A stretch of 64,000 bases of DNA from Phymatolithon calcareum (lineage: Eukaryota; Rhodophyta; Florideophyceae; Hapalidiales): NCBI GenBank assembly GCA_977006965.1, contig OZ345371.1, forward strand, positions 620,001 to 684,000. The letters run 5' to 3'. This document shows, piece by piece, positions 12,306 through 21,416 of this stretch; the first letter of the stretch is position 1, and each line of letters starts with the position of its first letter. The translations under genes were made by a program, and so were the position numbers. The notes under the pieces were generated by a model. The model saw nothing but the letters and a program-made list of their open reading frames with translations, was not told where the DNA came from and did no database searches.

Positions 12306-12343
12306 AGACACACATTTGCACAAATTTGTGCAAATGAGTGTCT
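12306..12343. repeat. 38-bp loopless palindrome
   Basis: The sequence from AGACACACATTTGCACAAA to its reverse half has one mismatched pair and no loop. It lies ~170 bp from the LINE A insertion. Confidence 0.8.
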
Positions 12344-12490
12344 ATAATACTGCATGTACTTCGTAGACTCTAAAACTATTATTCCTTTGCCATATCTTCT
12401 CTACGGAGTAGATTCTGCATAACCCGGAGTTGTGCTATTCGGACTCGCTTACTCAGATTAGAAACTTTTCAAGGGCCTTTACGTTGAGAT

Positions 12491-12509
12491 TTCTTCTATT
12501 AACGGGCTC
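12491..12509. repeat. Left target-site duplication of LINE A
   Basis: TTCTTCTATTAACGGGCTC is repeated exactly at 13742-13760 and flanks the LINE A insertion. Read on the minus strand, this copy is the original 3' end of zinc-finger gene 2. Confidence 0.85.
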
Positions 12510-13741
12510 TACCTCTGCAAAGGGGCTGCAGAAAATTCTGGACCTGGCGTCGAAATGGGCAGAAGAGAATGAAATGAAGTGGAATACGACAAAAAGTGCC
12601 ATCCTATGGACAAGGGCCACGGCACGACTGCAATTCCAACTGTCCGGAAGGAAGCTGACGAAACAACGGGAAGTGAAATACCTTGGTGTTACGATAACCG
12701 AGGATGGGATATCAGATTCCAAACTTGTCGAAAGAATCAAGAACTCCAAAAATGTTCTTGGAACGCTGAGGCGCCTTGGGGTCTTCACGAACGGCGTGCA
12801 CCCGTCGAGGTCAATCAGGCTGTACAAGTCTCTTGTACAGTCGAGGTGGGAGTATGCAGTACACCTGACACCATGGACACCCAAAGTGGAGCTTGAGGTC
12901 AAGAAGGTGGAGTCGATGTTCTTCGGCCAAATATTTGGGAAACCAGGCAGAAGGAGTGCGGATAGAAGCAGAGCGATGTGCCGTATTGTGAAGCCGAAGG
13001 ACAGAAGGGATATACTTGCAAGACTGTTTGTGCGAAGACTAATGAGGCAGGCGGAAAATCTTGAGTCAAAACCGACACAGGTGCGACAACCGAAGGAGAT
13101 CGAAAACGCAAATCTGGACGTAACCCACGCCAAAGTAAACCCTCACCTCTTCAGAGCGGCGTATGAAACTACGCCTCGCACAAACATCAAGCAATACCAA
13201 AGACAAAAGATCCTGGAAGCGGCCACGAAAGTGGAAAAAGGAAAAAAACGCCCCATCCCGAGTATCAAGACCACACTGCCACCTCACTTGTGCTTCAAGT
13301 CAAGGAGGTACAGGACCCTGGCCATCAAATGGGCATTTGGAATGTTCCCGCCGATGAGTACCTCCGAGCTCATAGACCTAACTGGACAAACTGGAAAGGA
13401 TGCTATCGAAGATCTCAAGTCAGGCCTATCAAAAGACAAGCTATCATATGAAGAAAGTGCTTTTACAAGGAGGGCACTCGACGAAATACTTGCCATGTAT
13501 CAGGCGGCCAAGGCCACTCTCGAAACCTGAAACCCGCGACTCAAGACAGTGGAATATTTTTCCCCCTCGAGGCTCTAAAGCCAGAGGTAGGTTTTGATAT
13601 TTCCGCCAGATCGTGTCGAAATCGACCACGCTAACATACAAGAACGATGGACCCTGTTTTTGGCCCAATGGCCTTCGCAAAGTTGCCCCAAGCGTCTGCA
13701 GATGCGTTGGTAACTTTTAAATAAAAAACTTACACTTCTTC
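12510..13741 (+). mobile_element. LINE family A, 5'-truncated, inserted in the 3' end of zinc-finger gene 2
   Basis: A 1232-bp non-LTR retrotransposon copy flanked by an exact 19-bp duplication. It begins inside the reverse transcriptase domain, just after where the FADD motif would lie. Its 3' end is AAGTTGCCCCAAGCGTCTGC..., TTTAAATAAAAA and a TTC-repeat tail. Truncated copies of the same 3' end occur at 2690-2885, 4558-4759 and 30234-30313. The element is on the opposite strand to the zinc-finger gene it hit. Confidence 0.9.
12511..13530 (+). pseudogene. C-terminal part of LINE A reverse transcriptase protein
   Basis: An open frame of about 340 codons, uninterrupted but lacking its 5' part and therefore the polymerase active site. 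It aligns with the second half of the LINE C protein (26746-29325): GLQKILDLASKWAEEN matches GMQKLLDIATTWAKEN, and REVKYLGVTITEDG matches the RT thumb region LSYLGISMNHKG. The C-terminal LAIKWAFGMFPPMS motif corresponds to LALQYACGRFPQVS of LINE B. The frame also continues upstream into host sequence (from 12430), but those residues are not element-derived. It has no start codon or promoter of its own, so I treat it as dead. Confidence 0.85.
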
Positions 13742-15379
13742 TTCTTCTATTAACGGGCTCTTGTGCGCCAGTGCAAAATGTCTAAGCAAATTACTCTTCT
13801 GTGAGTAAAAGCACCCACACACAGGACACTTACACGACATCTTCGTGTGTCCATGATCTGTCCGAATGTGCCTACTCAACCCGCACTCTGTCTCGAACAC
13901 CATCGTGCACTTCGTGCATTGATGCACGCGATCATCGTGCATTTCCGTTTCATGCGCCGCCAACTTCTTCCACGACTCGAATCGCTCTGCACAAGAGGGC
14001 AAAGCGCAAGAAAACTCCACTGCCTCTGCATCTCCATGTACGCTCGACACGTGATTGTCGAGTACGGACCGTCGTCCAAACCCCACGGCACAAACGTTGC
14101 AAACAAATTCACGCCGCATCGAATGGGCCCCCCGCAAATGCTTCGACAGGTTATCGGCTGATCGGAAAGCGCGAGGGCATTGCTTACAACGGTGCGGTCG
14201 GCCCTCGTGCACACGAGTCATGTGGCGGAGAAGGTTCAGCTTCGAGTGGAATGAGAGATTGCATGCCGGCATGGCGCACGAAAACTCCCGGGTGTCCTCG
14301 TGGCGTGCCGCTATGTGTCTGTTCAGATTACCGCGTTTGCCCCGAATCTTTACGCCGCACGTCGGGCACTCCAGCGTCAATGGTGCTGCACGTGGCTTCT
14401 TGAACATACTGAACCGTGATCGCAACGGGGCTGGGGCGCAACGCGAGCTTGACCATTGCCCCGGAGTTGAGACTAGAATAGTATTAGCAAAGGCCGATGG
14501 TACCTTCGAGGAGCTCAGTTCGACCTTGATATTACGCGCCCCTGGCGACGCATCTTTCCGCTGCGCTTCATTGAACGAATACTCCTTCACTGACAACGCA
14601 ATTTCAGCTGCGCTGTATTTCGGTTCGGAGCTCAACAAGCCTATTAGCTGGTCCGCATCGCAGAGGAGGGCCGGATTGTCATCTTCAGGAAATATTTGAG
14701 AGGCCGATATCGGAGTAGTCTCCTCTATACTCTGGTCTCCCTCGGAAATTGGAGACCAGTTGGGAAGTGAAAGTACAGTGTCCAAGTGCAAGCAATGATT
14801 CTGTTCTGGCTGTGATTGTTCCCTCCTCATAGTTTCCGTTAATGAAGGCAGAAATCTAGATTCCGGGAAGGTGGCGGACATGGCATGTTTGAACATGGTA
14901 TCATCGCCAATTCGCGACGCATGCATGATGGCCCTCGCCGAGGGAGGATCGAACGCTCTGGAGTAGTCCCATCTGCAGGCCATATGGTGGGGGGTATGCA
15001 CATCTTGAAAAGCAATCCCGCTCGCGGCGCGGGTCACAGTGCCGAACTGTACAAGGAGTGCGCCGGACCTTAACCAGCAAAAAGCAGAGATGAACAGGTG
15101 GTCAGAGCCTGGAACAGGTGCAAGAGCGGAGCGACGCACAATAACTTCTGCGAGTTGCGACGTCAAAGCGTCTTCGAATAGAGCGCCCAGTGACACGGGA
15201 CCTTCTTGTCCGAAGAGAAGGAGCTGCGCCTCAGCGTAGTGTACGGAAAGCCACAATGGCGGATACTGTGCGTGTGCAATCGGCACTGCGGACGGATCAC
15301 AGAGCCAGTTGCGTGTGCGATAGCGGGACAGAAAGAAGTGCCACATCGACGCAAAGTGGTCGACGCTCTCGAATGCCAT
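13730..15379 (-). CDS. C2H2 zinc-finger protein, paralogue 2, C-terminus altered by LINE insertion
   Basis: A single-exon gene of about 549 codons if it starts at the ATG at 15377-15379 (MAFESVDHFASMWHFFLSR), the position equivalent to the paralogues' starts. The open frame extends 27 codons further upstream without conservation. The N-terminal domain has WLCDP, LGALF, F.WLRSGALLVQFG and MACRWDYSRAFD. The linker carries the conserved motif (about residues 241-266, DADQLIGLLSS...LSVK). Seven C2H2 fingers follow from residue ~338, starting CPTCGVKIRGKRGNLNRH. After the last histidine the present protein reads HKSPLIEEEEV. The last glutamates and the valine come from the TTC tail of an antisense LINE A at 12510-13741. 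Joining across the duplication predicts an original end of HKSPLIEEIST. The fingers are unaffected, so DNA binding should persist. The 3' UTR and polyadenylation signals have been replaced. Confidence 0.92.
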   Translation of the reverse strand: MAFESVDHFASMWHFFLSRYRTRNWLCDPSAVPIAHAQYPPLWLSVHYAEAQLLLFGQEGPVSLGALFEDALTSQLAEVIVRRSALAPVPGSDHLFISAFCWLRSGALLVQFGTVTRAASGIAFQDVHTPHHMACRWDYSRAFDPPSARAIMHASRIGDDTMFKHAMSATFPESRFLPSLTETMRREQSQPEQNHCLHLDTVLSLPNWSPISEGDQSIEETTPISASQIFPEDDNPALLCDADQLIGLLSSEPKYSAAEIALSVKEYSFNEAQRKDASPGARNIKVELSSSKVPSAFANTILVSTPGQWSSSRCAPAPLRSRFSMFKKPRAAPLTLECPTCGVKIRGKRGNLNRHIAARHEDTREFSCAMPACNLSFHSKLNLLRHMTRVHEGRPHRCKQCPRAFRSADNLSKHLRGAHSMRREFVCNVCAVGFGRRSVLDNHVSSVHGDAEAVEFSCALPSCAERFESWKKLAAHETEMHDDRVHQCTKCTMVFETECGLSRHIRTDHGHTKMSCKCPVCGCFYSQKSNLLRHFALAHKSPLIEEEEV

Positions 15380-16880
15380 TGTCAGAAGTATTCTGGGAGT
15401 TGGGGACTGGTGCCCTTCCGAGGGTGTCGTTCTGTTTTCCAGAGAATGAAATATCAGCATTCCTTCAAGGAAAGAATTCGGAGAAACAGTGCTTATACAT
15501 TACAGTCCTGTGATGCAGTGCTGTGTTGCCCTGTCGTCACCTTCACGACACGTAGCGAAGTGATCCAAAATGGTGCAAACTCTAATTGATACGTACCATC
15601 TACTGTACTGTATTGCACTTCTCAAAATTTTGAAGCATTGTTGAACCCAAAATCTGCAGTAAATCACGCACGGCTCTGTGCTTCCACACCGCGAGAGGTT
15701 CAAAATTTCCCGCCGTATTATGATATTCAAAGGCCGGCATTTTTGGATTTCATTGAAAAATGACAATCAAAAAACGCAGGAAATAGCCTACGGAACGTTT
15801 AAACTGCTCCGTGGTCTATTCGCAAAGTCCTTCGTGACTTGCTGCTCTTCATTGTCCCATACAGCGTCTCGATTACAATCTCCAATTTCTAAACAGTATA
15901 TCTGCTTTTAAAGCAACTGCTGTATCATGAGATGTGCCGTAGTGAGCCGAAGCAAGACAAGCTAAGAAGGAACTGTTTTCAAAGAAGGCCTTCTTAAACC
16001 ACCTTTGGAAATCATATTCCAGTTCAAAAGGAAATTAGATCTTAAAGACCTTGTGCGCCGTCAAATATTTGGTGAGCCGCGCAAACTCTCACCAGGCGAA
16101 ATTATGACCAAGCCCCTTGTCCTCTCGCGCAGTCTCAAACGATCAATCGGAAGTGCAGGAAGATTGTTATGTTCGGAATGTGGAACATAGCACGGTTGTC
16201 GAACGTTGTACGCATGAGTAAGGAGAAATGGCGGAAAAGGAAGGGCATCCTTGAGAATGAGTTGCAACTTGATCTGCATGAATTTGAGGAGGGCAATGAA
16301 AAAAATGTCACTGAAGACTTAAAAAGGGATGCCAGCAATGTGCCCGGGATCCCTAAGGAGTAACTGGATGCCGACTGCACTGAGATTTTTTGATGTCCCA
16401 GTTCCAATGACATCACTGTGTTTATGGCTGCTAAAATAGAAATTTGTAAACTATAGGTACGCGCACACTTCTTCTGAAGAAGTCGAATGGCATATGGAGT
16501 CTACAGCAATAATAAAAGAGGGACGTCCATAGCACTCAGCTCTGCTCTGCTTAGAAAACGTTTGAAAATACCAAATGCATAGAAATTCATGCAAGTTTTT
16601 CCTGTCCTGTAACGCACACACCCGCGCACGGCACAGGATCCCTTCGGTTGCTGCGAAGGGACCCGTCCCGAAAGGGGCGAGCAGGAGGCAGATAAGGCAC
16701 TCGAGAAGCGATAAGTTTCTCCACTAAACTCCAAGCCCTCGAATCGCTGCTAGCCCCATTAGGGGAAAAGGCAAAATGTATGAATGAAGAAATCATTCAC
16801 TTTGCTCTACAGAGGAGCTTCAAATAAAGACTAAATAATTAAGAAGATAGCTTCACAATCGCCACTAATTGCTTCACGCC
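15380..16880. other. Intergenic upstream of zinc-finger gene 2
   Basis: No gene is recognised. It includes the presumptive promoter of the minus-strand zinc-finger gene and several short non-conserved frames. A TACTGTACTGTA motif lies near 15602, and a small palindrome ACTTCTTCTGAAGAAGT lies near 16468. Around 16800-16830 a GAGCTTCAAATAAAGA segment faintly recalls LINE 3' ends. Confidence 0.4.
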
Positions 16881-17450
16881 AAGTTTATTTAAAAGCCCTA
16901 CAGACTTCCGAAAGATATGGACCAGGCTTCATCTGATGCTAGTTACCTTTGTGCAGCTCACGAAACGCCCACCAGAATGGCGGACGGGAAAACTCAGGAT
17001 TCAAGGTAATCTTATCTCAGTCCTCTAGGGGGTTGCTGGTGCTTGGACTCGACCGCTTTTTTGTCTTGCCTTCTACGAATCAATACAGGCCTTCTTCGTT
17101 TTCCATGCTTTATATGAATGTATTGCTAAATAGTAAGAGCGCATCTACCGCCCTTTCTGCTTCCTGTCGTTTTCTCCTTCGACGTCGTGCCCTGCTAGTG
17201 TTCATTCAAGAGTCTCCATATGCTCTCTGGCTTTGGTGCCGAATTCTTGAGCCATACTTGTTGACACCTGTGGGAATCTGCCCCAGGCATACTGCAGCGC
17301 GAGTTCCCTGTGCTTCACCTTGGGGAACTTGAGGATTGCCGGCAATTCTCTTGTCTTGTCGTATGGAATCTTTCTTTTTCGTTCGATTCGAGGCGGTCTC
17401 CTTCCATTGCCAGAAATTCCAACAAAAGAACTGCTTTTTTGTCTTAAATT
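16881..17450 (-). mobile_element. LINE family B 3' fragment with decayed protein end
   Basis: On the minus strand it encodes the LINE B C-terminal motif KRKIPYDKTRELPAILKFPK and ALQYAWGRFPQVS, nearly identical to the copy at 31142-31561. It is then stopped prematurely just after METLE, where the other copy continues RTLAGYELEGE. The 3' untranslated part (GGAAGTCTGTAGGGCTTTTAAATAAA on the minus strand, written here as a motif description) is complete. It is a dead 5'-truncated copy whose 5' boundary is uncertain. Confidence 0.8.
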
Positions 17451-18505
17451 AAACGGAAAAGCACAAGCTATAAGCGTTTGTGGCTGTTGAGGCTTCATGC
17501 GGGATGTACTTCTAAGGGACAATTGAGAAGATCGATGTTCGTTAATTTTGATTCTTTAGTGTTTCGTTTAGACCTCTACCACCACCCGACTTTGACCTGA
17601 AGCACCTGTGCACTCCAGAAGACACGACGAACCTCATTCACGGTCATGGTGATTTCGGCTGCGGTACGTCACGCGTGAAACCTGCCACGGTTTCAATCAT
17701 CGCATACCCTTCCACTGAGCAGATTTGCGGAAAAGCACTTGCCCAGCGTCTGATGAAGCCATAATCCCGCTGAATTCTGAGTGGACGTCAAGGAATGCGC
17801 GGCCAGCCGATGAATCGAGTTTACCCTTTCAACGCCCGCACTTTTACCACCTCCGTGGACTCATGTATCAAGAATGAAGTCGAGGAGACAAGGATCATTC
17901 ATCATTTGGATACAAGGTCGGAAGTTCTGGGAACTGTAGGGCACTTTATGTCCGTGTACCTCATCGCCCTGGATCGAGGATTGTTTTCGATCCTGGTGTC
18001 TAGAGACACATATTCTTGCACCTAGGGATACATGAGATGATCAGAGCAGCGTTGAGAGCGGAAGTGGCCATATCGCTGGGGACCGGGCAAGAAGTCAATA
18101 ACGCCTCGAAGGCCAAGGACTTCTATTTCCCACAAGACGTAAAGATTCGAGACGTTGTTGCGATTTCGGCGAGAAGGCGCACCGACAATCCGGCGTACGG
18201 GGCTGCGCCCAGCAAAAATTTCTCATGTCGCAGGGCAGTGTGCAGGTGCAAGCAATCTGTATGTCGACGTTGTGTATAGTACGCAGCAAGTCATGATCTG
18301 TGAGTTGTTTTTGAGAAACAGACCTTGCCAGCGCCTTGCGCAATTCCGCACCAAATCACGGAACATGACTCCTTGATGAATCTGTTATCACTAGAATTCC
18401 TTTTAAGTTTAGTTGTTAAGCTGAGTTACTTCCGCACATAATTACCGGATCAGTATGACAAACTTTCGTTTCAACTCGATTTATCAATCTTATTGTTTTA
18501 AAAAT
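17451..18505. other. Intergenic, no gene recognised
   Basis: Several frames of 70-90 codons occur on both strands (around 17795-18376) without known motifs. A cysteine-rich end of one frame (near 18225-18279) is too short to interpret. Confidence 0.35.
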
Positions 18506-18551
18506 GTGTAATGGCTTAAACTTGCTTAAAAGCAAGTTTAAGCCATTACAC
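18506..18551. repeat. Perfect hairpin, 22-bp arms, 2-nt loop
   Basis: GTGTAATGGCTTAAACTTGC plus TT, loop AA, then the exact reverse complement. It is the longest perfect hairpin of this kind in the window and has no relative here. Confidence 0.88.
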
Positions 18552-18670
18552 GCTTCAGTAATTATAATAACTACTTACAACCTGGCAAGAGCAAGCAAGA
18601 AACGAAGATCCCTAACTCGATGAAGATCTCACAGTTATCTCAAACATATTGCCCAAGCAACGACTTTCCG

Positions 18671-18790
18671 ATATTAAAATGAAAACGTAAGCAACGGATT
18701 GTAGCGCAATGAAAAGCCTCTTAGGTGCAACGATATTTGACAAAGGGAGCTTCAAGTAAACCGAAATCCAATTCAATCCAATCCTTTAGA
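18671..18790. repeat. Dispersed repeat, inverted partner of 8581-8695
   Basis: It is the reverse complement of 8581-8695 with about 85-90% identity by eye, including GGATTGTAGCGCAATGAAAA and TTTGACAAAGGGAGCTTC. It is non-coding and lies in the gap between zinc-finger genes 2 and 3. Confidence 0.7.
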
Positions 18791-21416
18791 GCTGTGTGGC
18801 AAAACGTCAACTCAAACTGGAGCTCTACTGGAAAATTCGAGCGGTGTTTTTTGGAGCTGCAGATTTTGGTCATGGTTCTCTTTGTCATTGCCCGCGCTCC
18901 CTGCGATATCACTTCTCTGTGCATTTGTCCTGCTGGAATAGTTTGAAACCTCAATACGCTGCAAGGATTGTGGAAACCTTCTTCAAGGCAATCGTTGCCA
19001 CAGTGAGGCAGCATCTGCTCCTTGGATTACTTCGGCTGACATATCTCAACAGACCTGGATGATGCCGTCAGGTAGAATCATTTTGCAGTGCTTAAACTTA
19101 TACACCTTTCATTTTATACTCTTGTCGAGGGTCGCACATTTGCAGATATATATAGATTTGTGATGCTTTTCTATACGCGCGAAGATTCTGGAATATGGGC
19201 TATCATCTTGTAATCCATATGGACTGACTTGTCGTGGATTTCCACATTTCCTTCTGTCGGAAACCTCTGACGGATAAGCCAAGGGCAGAGATGAGACGTG
19301 CGTTCAACTCGCTGCGTAGCAGGCATAATGCCCTGCGGCTATTGAAATAGGAGAGAATTTTTTTAAAAATGCTTTTGTTTATATGCTCCAACGATGGGGT
19401 AGCACGGAAATATTTGTGGTCAGCAATGATGATTGCAGCAGGATTGCAGTGCGATACCAGTCAGCTCCTTCAACCCTCACAGCACAATCGTTAGATCTTA
19501 AAAGTCAAAGGTGCTTTTTCAGTGGGTATTCGAATTGTGATTTTCGATCCTGTTGAACTGCCATGATGTGTCCTCTACCGGCTAGCTGACATGCACGAAC
19601 TGTCTCTAAATATATAACAATTTCATAGCTCGTCATATCCAACAAACGTGTTTCATGCTCCTCATTTCGAAAAATCTCAATTGCGAAAGAGGAATCATGG
19701 CAGCATATGGTAAGTCCTATATGACTTGATGGTCGCTTGGCTAAGGGAAACGGCGTCTGTTTGAGTGACAATTTTGCCAGGAGGGTGTGGTACGATCCAG
19801 TGGTGTCCCGAAGCTTACATCTGATCCATGGAAGGACTTCGAAGAGGAACGCAGTTCCACTATACTACGCCATCCGGGTATACGGAATGTGCACCAAGAG
19901 TCGTTCCATTGACGCTCTAAAGCATGACTAGACACTTCTCTTCATGATCATTCAGAGAATAAAACATAGCCATGTGTGCCTCATTGGGGGCAGAAGACTA
20001 TATGCATACATAACATTCATTAAGTTTCACCAGGTTTACTTTCCCCTAGTTTCACTTTGTGAAGGCACATTCTCCAGACGAAACAGCTCAGACATGAGTA
20101 CATTAAGGTTCAGAAAGTGAAGATAGGAACTGCACCAATCATTGCTCAATCACAAAGAATTTTGTACCAACCATCACCAAACTATCTGCCTCTATAGAGT
20201 ATAACGATATTCTTTGCGCAGCGCTGCAAAAGCAGTTGTGGATGTCCCCCCATGTTTAACATACCGCCTGTGCGTAAGTCAACGTTTTGGCATGAAACAG
20301 ATCTCTGCTAAAAGTTCTAGTGTGCATGAAATGCGACAACAGCACAAGGCTGTGTCAACAAGAAGTAGAAAGATACAATGCGCTTGTTTTTTCGGACCAA
20401 ACGAACAGGGGAGGGATAGAAAATACCATCGTTTGATGTCGCCGATCGCTTGTTGGTCCTGCCCTCGATTTCGTCGGATGGAAGACGTGACTTTTCCGTT
20501 GAGCTACAGCAGGGCGGCTTTCTGGAATCATTGCGTGATTCTGCCCGCTGCAGTGTACGTAGAGAATTAAAGCTGCGCTGCTTTGCCGCTGCGGGACGGG
20601 CACGCATAACATGGACCAGCGAGTGAACGAACACGGCGAACACTAGAATTAGAACTGTAAATTGCGCTACCGGTAATCATAGCTAAATTGCGCTGGACAT
20701 CCTGTACATAGAGTATTTCAAAAAATTCAATTGTATGAGCTGGAGGTGTGCACTGACTATTGTCGGACAGTGGATGTTTTCGGTTACGAAACTGTTAGAT
20801 CTTTTGTGAGGTCTATTGCGATATGCCTGCGCAGAATAGAAAACAAAGCAAGTTGACTTTTTTTCAATGAGAGCGATACGAATTTATTTTTGGTACAAAA
20901 TGACCAACAGTCGGCTCCTATTGATGGAACGAGCATGAAACAGATCGAAAACAGACGCCACAGCCCATGCATGTATTGTGCATATACTGAACTGCACATT
21001 TCTGAATTACATTTGCGAGATACCCTTACGCATCTGCCCTTCCTTGTACAATCAAACGACATTCCATTGGGCCACATGACACCCAATCGTGGTATCAAAA
21101 AAAGGCAATAATGGATAGCCTTCCCCGAGCTCAACCATAAGGTGCCTAAAAGTCCACACAGCACGCCACAATATCTTGTCGCTAACGCCCAGCAAAATCC
21201 TTATTTTCTTGCGCTTGACATTCCTTACTACACCGTCGATAGCTCCAAATATTGTACACCGTCCTCTCACGCTCCGGGCATACGATTGCAATCGAGAAAA
21301 TCGAAGACTGAAGCAGATGTCGCTCTGAAGCGTCTCTGAAGTCTCCTGACCGCCATCGTTCTCGACGAACCTGCTGTACCTGTGTACCTGTCACCACTCC
21401 AAGAGCTTTATAATCG
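18791..21416. other. Intergenic upstream of zinc-finger gene 3
   Basis: No supported gene. Frames of 80-126 codons on both strands (for example 20214-20570 + and 20784-21164 -) overlap one another and show no family signature. GCTTTATAATCG lies immediately before the start codon of zinc-finger gene 3, too close to be a TATA box for that gene. Confidence 0.4.

Noticed and set aside
12430-12509. N-terminal residues of the 366-codon frame as part of the LINE protein
   Set aside because: The target-site duplication shows that everything before 12510 is host DNA.
13801-15589. Long plus-strand frames (for example 200 and 214 codons) opposite zinc-finger gene 2
   Set aside because: They are antisense shadows of a GC-rich gene whose zinc-finger frame on the minus strand is unmistakable.
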